Positions 17,531 through 26,680 of a DNA stretch of 40,148 bases are shown here, piece after piece; position 1 is the stretch's first letter; the number at the start of each line of letters is the position of its first letter. Made by a program: the position numbers and the translations under genes. Where the stretch lies: contig CAOKJE010000011.1 of the NCBI GenBank assembly GCA_948468505.1, positions 1 to 40,148 of the forward strand, in the 5' to 3' direction. The stretch is from an uncultured Clostridium sp. GTDB taxonomy: Bacteria > Bacillota > Clostridia > TANB77 > CAG-508. The notes beneath the pieces were generated by a model. That model worked only from the letters and a program-made list of their open reading frames with translations, did no database searches and was not told the DNA's origin.

Positions 17531-18381
17531 GTATTATATCCAAGAAGCTGACAAGCTTAAAACAACAGAAAAACTATTTTCCATCATAAAAATAGAAGGA
17601 GAAAAAATCATATTACCAATCACAAAAGGAGAAACATTACAAGGAAAAAAAGCACAAAAACTAGCCAAAAAAACTAAAAAAATATTTAACAAAACCATCA
17701 GCAAAAAAATAGTCATAAGTAGATACATACGGAAACCAAGAAGAATACATGAACTTGTTACATAGCACTTGCGATTTAAATATCATAAAAGGAAAATGGC
17801 TATTTGAAGTGCTTAGCCTAAAAGCTTTAGACTACCTATTAGAAAAAAAGGAAATGAAAAAGGAAGAGACCAGAATTACCATTTTAGTAAATGACTTAAC
17901 AGAAAATATGATAGGTAATCTAAGACAAATAGCCAAACAATACAAAATGGTAAGTATAGTAACCAACCATCGAGAAAAATTCAAACAACTAGAAAAACAA
18001 ATATTAGAAGAAGATGGTATTATGATAACAATCGGAAACAACAAAAAGAAGGGGCTTTCCAAAGCAGAACTAATTTTAAATGTCGACTTTCCAATTGAAT
18101 TAATCAATCAATATACAATATATGAAAATGCAATTATTATCAATTTATGTGGAAATGTTAAAATAACCAAAAAAAGATTTAATGGAATTTGTATCAATGA
18201 TTATGAAATAGACCAAGAAAAAGAAGAAGACTTTGATTATGACAAAAAAACAAAATATAGAGCTTGCGAAATATATGAAGCTAGAATAAACAAAAGACAA
18301 CCTTATCAAGAAATCATAAAACAAATAGAAGAAGATAAAGTAAAAATCACAGCATTAATAGGAACAAACAGTAAAATTTAG
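17529..18381 (+). CDS. Conserved-looking protein of unknown function, one CGG +1 shift
   Basis: I do not recognise this family. The fused product has 283 residues. The N-terminal part is lysine-rich (KGETLQGKKAQKLAKKTKK). The middle looks like an alternating beta/alpha fold (ITILVNDLTENMIGNLRQIA, VSIVTNHREKFKQLEK, ELILNVDFPIELI). No catalytic motif is evident. TTG 17529 with GAAGGTG six bases upstream is my choice; GTG 17520 is the alternative. Codon 68 is CGG (17730-17732); the +1 frame reads SRYIGNQEEYMNLLHSTCDLN and stays open to 18381. Here the shift rests on frame continuity and the rule seen in known families, not on a known motif. Confidence 0.72.
17730..17733 (+). other. CGGA recoding site in the unknown gene (Gly68)
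   Basis: ATA-CGG-A joins two long open frames as YI-G-NQEEYM. Inferred by analogy with the other sites. Confidence 0.78.
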
Positions 18382-18427
18382 AAACGTGTATCGCTATCGT
18401 GAAATTCTTAAAAATTTCTAAAAAAGC

Positions 18428-18483
18428 TTTTCTTTTTTTAGCAAATATAATATAATGTATTTGTCAAATTTTAAAATTGACAA
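18428..18483 (+). promoter_or_regulatory. Weak promoter and near-palindrome before the PBP gene
   Basis: TATAAT at 18451-18456 has only a poor -35 (TTTTCT, 18428-18433). A near-perfect dyad of TTGTCAA and TTGACAA around an A/T centre follows at 18461-18483, just before the AAGGAGG site, and could be an operator. Confidence 0.35.
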
Positions 18484-18495
18484 GGAGGTAACAAA

Positions 18496-21258
18496 ATGCC
18501 AAGTAATAACGGAAGAAACAATCGAAGCAATGGGGAACAAAGACCAAGACCACGAAGTGCAGCATCAAGTAATGGACAAAGAAGACCAACCAGCAGTAGT
18601 GGTAATGGGAAAAGAAGACCAACCAGCAGTAGTGGCAATGGGAAAAGAAGGCCATCGAGCAGTAGTAGTAATAGTGCTAGAAAAAGACCCGTCAATAGCA
18701 GCAGCACAGGTACTACCCAAAGAAGACCAACAACCACAAAAAGACCAGAAACAGGAAAAGGGAAAAAAAGAAAGAAAAATAAATTTTCGAATAGACATCC
18801 AAAACTAATGTTAGCAATCAAAATCATGATAGTTCTTATTTTACTACTATGTGTAGTAGGAGCAGGAATTGTAGCGGGAATGTTTTTTGGACTATTCGGT
18901 GACGACTTTGAAATTACAAAAGAAGAACTAAAAATTGGTGCTGCCAATTCTGTAGTAGTAGATAGTAATGGAGCAGTAGTTGCAAACTTAAGTGGAGACG
19001 AAAAAAGAAAAATTATCGAATTAAAAGATATGGCAGAATACTTGCCAAAAGCTTATGTTGCAATCGAAGACGAAAGATATTACAAACACAGTGGAGTTGA
19101 CTTTAAAAGAACAGCAGGAGCCATTGCAGGAAAAATACTTGGGAAAAGTTCTTATGGAGGAAGTACCATTACCCAACAATTAGTAAAAAACATAACCAAG
19201 GACGACGAAACATCAGGAATAGAAGGAATCTTTAGAAAAGTGAAAGAATGGGCAAAAGCTTATCAAGTAGAAAGAATGATATCCAAGGATCAAATCTTAG
19301 AACTATACTTAAACATCTTATTTGTCGGTTCTAGCAATTTACATGGTGTAGAATTAGGCGCTGAATATTACTTCAACAAAAGTGCCAAAGACTTAGACTT
19401 AGCAGAATGTGCTTACATGGCAGGAATCAACAGCTCGCCAAACTCTTACGATCCATTTGACGAAACAAAAGATAATGCAGAAAAAATAAAAAAGAAAACA
19501 AAAACAGTATTAGCTAAAATGAAAGAATTAGGTTATATCGAAAACGAAGAAGAATACAAAGCAGCAGTAGCAAAAGTAGAAGAAGGCTTACCATTCCAAA
19601 AAGGAGAAACAGCAACATCTTCAGGATATACCTATCATACCGATGCGGTAATCGAGCAGGTAATCGAGCAAGTTATGGAAGAAAAAGACATATCAAGGGA
19701 ACTAGCCCAAAACTATGTATATAGTAGTGGATTAACCATCTACTCAACCGTAAATGCTGACATACAAGCAAAAGTACAAGAAGAAACCTTAAAAGAAAAA
19801 TATATCAAAAAAGGAAGAGACAAAAACAAAGAAACAGGAGAATTGATAAACGAGCAAACCCAAGCGGCGATGGTAATTATTGACCATAAAACAGGAAACG
19901 TATTAGGCGTTTCTGGAGGATTGGGAGAAAAAACAGGAGCCAACCTAAACAGAGGAACCCAAAGCTTAAGACAACCAGGCTCTTCCATAAAACCAATAGC
20001 AGATATATCACCAGCATTAGAAGAAAAAGTAATTACAGCAGCCACAGTATATGACGACGTACTAACAGACTTTAATGGATATCAACCGAAAAACGATGGT
20101 CATGTATACAAAGGACTAATCAATATCCGTGACATCATTGCTTATTCACAAAACGTACCAGAAGTAAAAATTATGAAAGAACTAACACCAACCAAATCAA
20201 TTGACTATTTAAGAAACTTTGGTGTTAGTAGTGTATACAAAGCAAATGAAGTAGAAAGTGGAAAAGAGCATGACGAGCATCTATCCTTAGCAATTGGAGG
20301 ACTAACCCAAGGAATTAGTCCATTAGAAATGGCAGCAGCATATGCAGCAATTGCCAACAATGGAGAATACATTAAACCAACCTTCTACACAAAAGTAGTA
20401 GACTCAAATGGAAACACCGTATTAGAACCAAAACAAGAAAGAAAAAGAGTCATATCAGAACAAAATGCCTACATTGTAAAAAATATTTTACAAGAACCAG
20501 TCAAAAAAGGAACAGCAACCTATTGTGCCATTTCTGGAATGGACGTAGCAGCCAAAACAGGAACAACAGATGGAAGTAAAGATAGATGGCTTTGTGGATT
20601 TACCCCATACTATGCAGCAGCATGTTGGTTTGGCTATGATCATCCAGAAGAAGTAACAGGATTTGGAACCAATCCAGCAGGACAAATTTGGGATGAAGTA
20701 ATGACAGCCATTCATAAAGGCTTACAAAATGCAACATTTACACGTCCTAGTGGAATTGTAGAGCAAACCGTATGTAGAACCACAGGTTGTATAGCAACCA
20801 CAGGCTGTACCGAGACTTACAAAGAAATCTTTACAGCAGATAACCTGCCAGAAAAATGCGAAGGGCATGGACTACAAACCCTTTGTGGAGAAACAGGAAT
20901 GCTAGCAACCGAATTTTGTTCACAATATGTAGAAACCAAACAAGGTAGTTTTGGAGGCTCTGTGCCAAAAGAAAAATTACAACTATGGAAACCAGTAAAC
21001 GGAGGAACAGGAGTTGGTGGTAAAGGAAAAATAGAAGAAACCTGTAATGTACATACAAAACCAAAAGAAGAAGAAAAACCAAAACCAGTAGTAAATAACA
21101 CAACCAATACAAATGTAACCAATACCAATACCAATAATACGACAGCAGGAGAAAATAATACAACATCAGGAACCAACACGAATACTGGAGGAGAAGGAAC
21201 CAATCCGCCAACACCACCAGACCCAAACACAGTAACAGGTGGAAACACAACACCATAA
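18496..21258 (+). CDS. Class A penicillin-binding protein (PBP1A type)
   Basis: A 920-residue bifunctional peptidoglycan polymerase and crosslinker. A basic cytoplasmic tail with an 11-residue repeat (RRPTSSSGNGK) leads to one membrane segment near 100-130. The GT51 transglycosylase has EDERYYKHSGVD and GGSTITQQLVKN. The transpeptidase has nucleophile Ser496 in SSIKP, SQN near 551 and KTGTT near 687. A Cys-containing extension (CRTTGCIATTGC) and a Thr/Asn/Pro-rich tail end the protein outside the cell. ATG 18496 follows CAAGGAGGTAAC. The closest named relatives are pbpA/ponA genes. No in-frame CGG in 920 codons. Confidence 0.93.
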   Translation: MPSNNGRNNRSNGEQRPRPRSAASSNGQRRPTSSSGNGKRRPTSSSGNGKRRPSSSSSNSARKRPVNSSSTGTTQRRPTTTKRPETGKGKKRKKNKFSNRHPKLMLAIKIMIVLILLLCVVGAGIVAGMFFGLFGDDFEITKEELKIGAANSVVVDSNGAVVANLSGDEKRKIIELKDMAEYLPKAYVAIEDERYYKHSGVDFKRTAGAIAGKILGKSSYGGSTITQQLVKNITKDDETSGIEGIFRKVKEWAKAYQVERMISKDQILELYLNILFVGSSNLHGVELGAEYYFNKSAKDLDLAECAYMAGINSSPNSYDPFDETKDNAEKIKKKTKTVLAKMKELGYIENEEEYKAAVAKVEEGLPFQKGETATSSGYTYHTDAVIEQVIEQVMEEKDISRELAQNYVYSSGLTIYSTVNADIQAKVQEETLKEKYIKKGRDKNKETGELINEQTQAAMVIIDHKTGNVLGVSGGLGEKTGANLNRGTQSLRQPGSSIKPIADISPALEEKVITAATVYDDVLTDFNGYQPKNDGHVYKGLINIRDIIAYSQNVPEVKIMKELTPTKSIDYLRNFGVSSVYKANEVESGKEHDEHLSLAIGGLTQGISPLEMAAAYAAIANNGEYIKPTFYTKVVDSNGNTVLEPKQERKRVISEQNAYIVKNILQEPVKKGTATYCAISGMDVAAKTGTTDGSKDRWLCGFTPYYAAACWFGYDHPEEVTGFGTNPAGQIWDEVMTAIHKGLQNATFTRPSGIVEQTVCRTTGCIATTGCTETYKEIFTADNLPEKCEGHGLQTLCGETGMLATEFCSQYVETKQGSFGGSVPKEKLQLWKPVNGGTGVGGKGKIEETCNVHTKPKEEEKPKPVVNNTTNTNVTNTNTNNTTAGENNTTSGTNTNTGGEGTNPPTPPDPNTVTGGNTTP
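18572..18660 (+). repeat. 33-bp tandem repeat in the 5' end of the PBP gene
   Basis: Two near-identical 33-base units and a partial third encode RRPTSSSGNGK, RRPTSSSGNGK and RRPSSSSSN in the cytoplasmic tail. Confidence 0.75.
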
Positions 21259-21287
21259 TATAAGAGGGTTGTATAAAAAATATAGAA

Positions 21288-21325
21288 AAGATGTGAAGAC
21301 TTTAAGCTTTAAAGCTTCACATCTT
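21288..21325 (+). terminator. Hairpin after the PBP gene
   Basis: AAGATGTGAAG (21288-21298) pairs with CTTCACATCTT (21315-21325), with an inner CTTTAAGCTTTAAAG dyad. The T run is poor, so termination is likely but not certain. Confidence 0.55.
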
Positions 21326-21354
21326 ATATTTAAAAGAAGAAAGAAGGAAACAAT

Positions 21355-22744
21355 TTGGAGCTTTATTTTTATAACACATTAACCAAGAAAAAAGAGGTAT
21401 TTAAGCCAATAGACGAAAAGCAAGTAAGAATTTATTCTTGTGGACCAACTGTATACAAAGATGCCACCATTGGAAACATGAGAACCAATTTATTTCAAGA
21501 CGTGTTAAGAAGAGTATTACGATACAATGGTTACACCATAAAACATGCTATGAACATAACCGATGTAGGGCATCTGGTAAGTGATGGAGATGAGGGAGAA
21601 GACAAAATGCTAAAATCAGCAAGAGAAGAAAAGAAAACACCAATGGAAATTGCAGAGCATTACACAAAACTATTCTTCCAAGACTTAGCAGCCTTGAACA
21701 TCGAAACACCAGAAATCGTATGTAAGGCAACCGACCATATTAAGGAAATGTTAGAATATGTTAAAAAATTAATAGAAAATGGTTATGCCTATGAAACCTC
21801 CACAGCTATCTATTTTGATATAGCAAAACTAGACCAATATCCAATCCTTTCAAATCTTAATTTAGAAGAGCAAAAAGCAGGAGCAAGAGTAGACGTAGAC
21901 GAAGAAAAAAGAAATCCTTATGATTTTGCTTTATGGATAAAAGCGCCAGAAAATCATTTAATGAAATGGGATAGCCCATGGGGACCAAGCTATCCAGGGT
22001 GGCATATTGAATGCTCTGCCATGGGGCAAAAATATTTAGGAGAACAATTTGATATTCATACAGGAGGAATTGACCTAATTCCAACCCATCATGAAAATGA
22101 AATTGCACAAAGTAAAGGAAAATGTGGAAAAATACCAGCAAACTTTTGGATGCATGGCGAATACTTACTAATTGATGGTGGAAAAATGTCAAAAAGCTTA
22201 GGAAATGTATATTTATTAAAAGACTTAGAACGGAAAAGGCTATGACCCATTGGTATATCGTTTGTTTAGTTATTCTAGCCATTACAAAAACAAATTAAAT
22301 TTCACATGGGAAGGAATGGAAGCAAGCAAAAAATCACTAGAAAGACTAAAAAACGGATACCAAGTGCATTTGGCAGGAAATGACGAAGTCGATAGCGCTA
22401 AAATAAATGAATTAGAAGAAAAATTTCACCAAGCTATTAATGACGATTTAAATATGCCACTTGCCATGGGGATAGTTTGGGATGTTATAAAACAGGAAAA
22501 CAAATCTTTCAAATGGGCAGAGTTACTGGCTAAATTTGATACGGTTTTAGCTTTAAAAATAGAGCAACCAATAGAAGAAACAAAACAAGAAATACCAGAG
22601 GAAATTTTGGACTTAGTAGAGCAAAGAAAACAAGCAAGGGCGAACAAGGATTGGGCAAAATCGGATGAATTAAGAGATTTCATTCAAAATAAAGGATATC
22701 AAATAAAAGACACCAAAGAAGGAGTAGAAATAAAGAAGGTTTGA
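21355..22744 (+). CDS. cysS: Cysteinyl-tRNA synthetase, one CGG +1 shift
   Basis: CysS charges tRNA-Cys. Zinc-site cysteines appear in YSCGPTVYKD and HIECSAMG; the ATP loop is GGKMSKSLGNV. TTG 21355 after AAGAAGGAAACAA starts MELYFYNTLTKKKE. Codon 293 is CGG (22231-22233), 29 bases after KMSKS. Frame zero stops at TGA four codons later; the +1 frame gives KDLEGKGYDPLVYRLFSYSSHYKN and the anticodon-binding C-terminus, for 462 residues. The HIGH-type motif reads TIGN in DATIGNMRTN, with Thr in place of the usual first His, which is unusual. Loss of the second half would abolish tRNA recognition. Confidence 0.94.
22231..22234 (+). other. CGGA recoding site in cysS (Gly293)
   Basis: GAA-CGG-A; frame zero ends at TGA after AAA AGG CTA-type codons. 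The +1 frame gives GGA in LEGKGYDPL. Confidence 0.93.
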
Positions 22745-22769
22745 CTTTTCAAAACGAGAAGTTTATAAT
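22741..22769 (+). promoter_or_regulatory. Promoter of galE overlapping the cysS stop
   Basis: TTGACT at 22741-22746, a 17-base spacer and TATAAT at 22764-22769. The -35 box includes the cysS stop codon. Confidence 0.7.
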
Positions 22770-22803
22770 AAACGCATAAAACCAAAGAAAGGTGGAATAA
22801 AAA

Positions 22804-23813
22804 ATGGCAATATTATTACCAGGAGGAGCTGGTTATATAGGAAGTCACACAGCAATCGAACTATTAAAGGAAGGAAAAGAAATTATAATTATAGACAATT
22901 TTTCTAACAGCAATCCAAAAGTACTAGAGCTAATCAAAAAAATAACAGGAAAAGACTTCAAATTTTACGAAATGGATTACATGGATAAACCAAAATTAGA
23001 AAAAGTATTTGAAGAAAACAACATAGAAGCAGTCATAAACTTTGCAGGATTTAAAGCAGTAGGAGAATCAGTGCAAAAACCAATTGAATACTATACCAAC
23101 AACATATCAGGAGCCTTAATCGTATTAGACACCATGAGAAAATATGGATGTAAAAAATTCATTTTCAGCTCTTCTGCCACGGTATATGGCGAACCAGAAA
23201 AAATACCATTAACAGAAGAATGTAAAACAGGAGGAACCACAAACCCATATGGAACCACAAAGTTATTCATTGAGCAAATATTAAAAGACACTTACCATGC
23301 AGACAATGAATGGGATATCTGCATTCTAAGATATTTCAATCCAGTAGGAGCACACGAAAGTGGACTAATTGGAGAAGAACCACAAGGAATACCAAACAAC
23401 TTAATGCCATATATCGTTCGTGTAGCAAGTGGAGAACTACAAGAACTATCTGTATTTGGAAATGACTATAATACGAAAGACCGGAACAGGAGTAAGAGAC
23501 TACATCCATGTAGTAGACCTAGCAAAAGGACATGTAAAAGCACTAGAAAAAATTAATAAAGAACAAAAAGGACTATATATCTATAACTTAGGAACAGGAA
23601 CAGGTTATAGCGTATTAGACATGGTAAAAGCCTTTGAAAAAGCAACAGGAAAAACAGTAGCCTATAAAATTGCACCAAGAAGACCACGGAGACATTGCAA
23701 CTTGTTATGCAGATCCCAAAAAAGCAAAAGAAGAACTAGGCTGGATAGCTAAAAAAACCTTAGACGATATGTGCAAAGACTCTTGGAATTACATAGAAAA
23801 TCAATCCAAATAG
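22804..23813 (+). CDS. galE: UDP-glucose 4-epimerase, two CGG +1 shifts
   Basis: GalE interconverts UDP-glucose and UDP-galactose, supplying sugars for envelope polysaccharides such as those encoded downstream. The NAD-binding [11 protein letters not shown], the catalytic YGTTK and [13 protein letters not shown] are clear. ATG 22804 follows AAAGGTGGAAT. Codon 227 is CGG (23482-23484), giving [20 protein letters not shown] in the +1 frame. Codon 295 is CGG (23687-23689), giving [18 protein letters not shown]. The product has 335 residues, the family norm. Both glycines lie in near-invariant motifs (DGTxxRDYIHV and RxGD), so the reading is very firm. Confidence 0.95.
23482..23485 (+). other. 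CGGA recoding site 1 in galE (Gly227)
   Basis: GAC-CGG-A. The +1 frame gives GGA in the [11 protein letters not shown] motif. Confidence 0.95.
23687..23690 (+). other. CGGA recoding site 2 in galE (Gly295)
   Basis: CCA-CGG-A, read in the frame set by the first shift. The +1 frame gives GGA in RRPGDIA. Confidence 0.95.
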
Positions 23814-23821
23814 CAAAATGG

Positions 23822-23855
23822 CCCACTGGTTCCGGGTTTAAATGGGGACATTCTA
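23822..23855 (+). repeat. Left 34-bp terminal inverted repeat of the mntA-hepT island
   Basis: An exact reverse complement of 24776-24809. It begins CCCACTGGTTCCGGG and contains TGGGGAC. Confidence 0.88.
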
Positions 23856-23888
23856 TAGCAATGTTAGAGAAATGGAGACAGTAGCTTT

Positions 23889-24278
23889 ATGGAAGAAAAA
23901 ATAGAAATAATAAAAAAAACAATTTTAGACCAAATAGATTGTAAGGCAATTGTATTATTTGGGAGTTTTGTAAGGGGAACACAAAATGAGGAAAGTGATA
24001 TTGATATTGCAATTCTGGCCAAAAAAGAAATCGATAAAAAAGAAATCTTCTATCTGTCACAGAAGTTGGAAGAAAAATTAAAAAGAGAAATTGATTTGAT
24101 AAATTTAGATACAATTGGAGATGGATTTCGCTATGAAATTTTAATGAGTGGAAAAACTCTTTACTGTGAAGAAGAATTATCTTTTGAATTATACAAATTG
24201 GATATGTATCGAGAATACTTAGAATTAAATGAAAGCAGAAAAATAATCTTAGACGAAATTATGAAGGAGGATGCGTAA
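23889..24278 (+). CDS. mntA: MntA-type minimal nucleotidyltransferase antitoxin
   Basis: A 129-residue MNT-domain protein. VLFGSFVRGTQNEESDIDIAI holds the GSX10DXD motif exactly, with a third acidic position in EIDLINLD. In MntA-HepT pairs this enzyme adds AMP groups to a tyrosine of the HEPN toxin and so neutralises it. ATG 23889 follows GACAGTAGCTTT, a poor ribosome site. The toxin gene starts two bases after its stop. The pair lies inside a segment bounded by perfect 34-bp inverted repeats between galE and argS, which points to horizontal gain. Confidence 0.88.
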   Translation: MEEKIEIIKKTILDQIDCKAIVLFGSFVRGTQNEESDIDIAILAKKEIDKKEIFYLSQKLEEKLKREIDLINLDTIGDGFRYEILMSGKTLYCEEELSFELYKLDMYREYLELNESRKIILDEIMKEDA

Positions 24279-24280
24279 AA

Positions 24281-24691
24281 ATGGAGAATAAAGCAGTAAT
24301 CATAAACAAAATGGATAGTATTCAAAGGTGCATAAAACGAATTCAAGAAGAATATAATGATAATCCAGAAAATTTAAATGATTATAGAAAAATGGACGCT
24401 ATCATATTAAATTTGCAAAGAGCATGTGAAACCGTAACAGATGCAGCTATGTATATTATTTCTACTAGAAAATTGGGGATTCCACAATACAAAAAAGAAG
24501 CCTTTGAATTGCTAGAGAATAATGGTCTGTTGGAAAAAGAATTATGTGAAAATATGAAAAAAATGATTGGCTTTAGAAATATTGCTATTCATGATTATAA
24601 ACAAATAGATGAGGGAATTGTACAAGATGTCATAGAAAATCATTTAGAAGATTTAATGAGGTTCATGAAACAAATGTTAAAATGTAAATAA
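24281..24691 (+). CDS. hepT: HepT-type HEPN toxin (RNase)
   Basis: A 136-residue helical HEPN protein. The catalytic RX4HXY motif is present as RNIAIHDY near residue 107. HEPN toxins of this class are reported to cut RNA, and their motif tyrosine is the target of MntA. ATG 24281 follows GAAGGAGGATG, a much better ribosome site than that of mntA. Co-transcription with mntA is near certain (2-base gap). A strong terminator follows at 24721. No in-frame CGG occurs in either island gene. Confidence 0.88.
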   Translation: MENKAVIINKMDSIQRCIKRIQEEYNDNPENLNDYRKMDAIILNLQRACETVTDAAMYIISTRKLGIPQYKKEAFELLENNGLLEKELCENMKKMIGFRNIAIHDYKQIDEGIVQDVIENHLEDLMRFMKQMLKCK

Positions 24692-24720
24692 GGAAAAAGA
24701 AGATTTTAGGGATAGAAGTT

Positions 24721-24758
24721 AAAAACATGATTGGGTATTAATTCAATCATGTTTTTTT
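24721..24758 (+). terminator. Rho-independent terminator after hepT
   Basis: AAAAACATGATTG (24721-24733) pairs with CAATCATGTTTTT (24744-24756), ending in a T run, inside the island just before the right inverted repeat. Confidence 0.85.
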
Positions 24759-24775
24759 AACTTCATTTTCCATGT

Positions 24776-24809
24776 TAGAATGTCCCCATTTAAACCCGGA
24801 ACCAGTGGG
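24776..24809 (-). repeat. Right 34-bp terminal inverted repeat of the mntA-hepT island
   Basis: An exact reverse complement of 23822-23855. It is followed by GGGACGTTT, which resembles the repeat core at 5058-5068. No clear target duplication is visible. Confidence 0.88.
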
Positions 24810-24878
24810 GACGTTTGTAACACAATTGTATCTTTATTACAAGAATTTTACATTTAAATTACCATACTGTAAAAAGCA

Positions 24879-24907
24879 TTGACATTTGAAAAACCCAAGA
24901 ATATAAT
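24879..24907 (+). promoter_or_regulatory. Promoter of argS
   Basis: TTGACA at 24879-24884, a 17-base spacer and TATAAT at 24902-24907, a full consensus match. Confidence 0.8.
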
Positions 24908-24948
24908 AAATTCAAGGCAAAATGAAAAAAGTCGAAAGGGAGAAAAAG

Positions 24949-26655
24949 ATGTTAAATTTTAAAGAAAAAATAGCTAAAATTATCGGAAAAGTAATTAACA
25001 TAGATACTAAAGAATTAGAAGGTTATATAGAAACACCTAAAGATACTAAAAATGGGGACTATGCCTTTCCATGCTTTCGTCTTGCTAAAGAATTGAAAAA
25101 ATCACCTGGGCAAATTGCAGGTGAAATAAGAGAGAAAATGGAAATTGACACCAAAATAATAGAGAAAGTAGAAGTATTAGGGGGGTATCTAAATTTTTTT
25201 ATTAATAAAAAGGTATTAGTAAGAGAAGTTTTAGACGAAATAGCAAATACAGAAGAATATGGAAAAGCAAAAATAGGAGAACAAAAAAACATAATAGTCG
25301 AATATTCCTCACCTAATATTGCGAAACCATTTCATATAGGACATTTAAGAACAACATTAATAGGAAATGCACTATATCAAACTTATAAATATTTAGGATA
25401 TAATACAATAGGAATAAACCATTTAGGAGATTATGGAACACAATTTGGAAAAATAATTGAAAGTTACAAGATGTGGGGAAGTGAGTATAATCTAGAAGAA
25501 GACTCAATAAACAAATTAATGGATATGTATGTAAGAATAAACAATTTGTGTAAAGAAAATGAGGAAATTTTAGAAAAATGTAGAGAAAACTTTAGACTAT
25601 TAGAAGCAGGAGATAAATACTGTACAGATTTATGGAACAAATTTAAAGAGTTAAGTATGGCGGAATTTAGTAAAATATATGATGCATTAAATGTAAAATT
25701 TGATTCTTATCATGGAGAGGCTTTTTATGCAGACAAAACAGAAGAAGTAATAAAAATACTTGAAGAAAAAGCCAAACTAACAGAATCTGAAGGCGCTAAG
25801 ATAGTAGATTTAGAATATGCTGGAATAAACACACCATGCATGATTCAAAAATCAAATGGTTCATCAATATATGCAACAAGAGACTTAGCAGCAATTATGT
25901 ATAGAGCAAGAACATATGATTTTGATAAATGTTTATATATTGTTGCTTATGAGCAAAACTTACATTTTAAACAGATATTTGAAGTAGCAAAATATTTAGT
26001 AGAGGAAAAATATTATAAAGGATTAGAACATGTATCATATGGAATGGTAAGTTTACCAACAGGAAAAATGTCGACAAGACTGGGGAATGTAGTAAAAATA
26101 GAAGAGCTAATTAATGGAACGATTGAAAAAGCTCAAGAAATAATTGCTAAGAAGAATCCAGATTTAGAAAATAGAGAGGAAGTAGCCAAGAAAATTGGAA
26201 TAGGGGCAATTATATTCAATACATTGTCGACAGCTAATATAAAAGACCAAATATTTGACTGGAATGTAGCACTAAATTTTCAAGGAGAAACAGGACCTTA
26301 TATTCAATATACCTATGTACGAACCAAAAGTGTACTAGAAAAAGCAGGATATTTACCAAAAATAGAAGAAATAAACGAAGAAAAATTATTAGATGAATAT
26401 GCTACCAATATCATAAAACTAATTTATAATTTTCAAGACATATTAGTACAAGTGACGCAAAAAAATGAGCCATCTATTTTGTCAAGATACTTGATAGACT
26501 TAGCCAAAGCCTTTAGTGTTTTTTATAATGAAAATAAAATTATTACAGAGGATAAAGAGTTACAAAATGCTAGAGTGTATTTAACAAATATGGTAGGCAA
26601 AGTATTAAAAACAGGTGCTAATTTGCTAGGCATGGAAATGCCAGAAAAAATGTAA
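24949..26655 (+). CDS. argS: Arginyl-tRNA synthetase
   Basis: ArgS charges tRNA-Arg. It shows YSSPNIAKPFHIGHLRTTLIG (HIGH motif), YATRDLAAIMYR and TGKMSTRLGNVV (KMSK-like loop), with a DALR anticodon-binding domain at the end. The product has 568 residues. I chose ATG 24949 because AAAGGGAG lies just upstream; ATG 24922 would be too near the promoter. The enzyme bears on the CGG question, since it charges every arginine tRNA, but it has no odd feature and no in-frame CGG. The LCP gene follows after 25 bases. Confidence 0.96.
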   Translation: MLNFKEKIAKIIGKVINIDTKELEGYIETPKDTKNGDYAFPCFRLAKELKKSPGQIAGEIREKMEIDTKIIEKVEVLGGYLNFFINKKVLVREVLDEIANTEEYGKAKIGEQKNIIVEYSSPNIAKPFHIGHLRTTLIGNALYQTYKYLGYNTIGINHLGDYGTQFGKIIESYKMWGSEYNLEEDSINKLMDMYVRINNLCKENEEILEKCRENFRLLEAGDKYCTDLWNKFKELSMAEFSKIYDALNVKFDSYHGEAFYADKTEEVIKILEEKAKLTESEGAKIVDLEYAGINTPCMIQKSNGSSIYATRDLAAIMYRARTYDFDKCLYIVAYEQNLHFKQIFEVAKYLVEEKYYKGLEHVSYGMVSLPTGKMSTRLGNVVKIEELINGTIEKAQEIIAKKNPDLENREEVAKKIGIGAIIFNTLSTANIKDQIFDWNVALNFQGETGPYIQYTYVRTKSVLEKAGYLPKIEEINEEKLLDEYATNIIKLIYNFQDILVQVTQKNEPSILSRYLIDLAKAFSVFYNENKIITEDKELQNARVYLTNMVGKVLKTGANLLGMEMPEKM

Positions 26656-26680
26656 AATATACAAAATCAAGAGGTAAGAA

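Noticed and set aside
18471..18947. Antisense open frame opposite the PBP tail
   Set aside because: Its composition mirrors the low-complexity PBP coding strand; no ribosome site.
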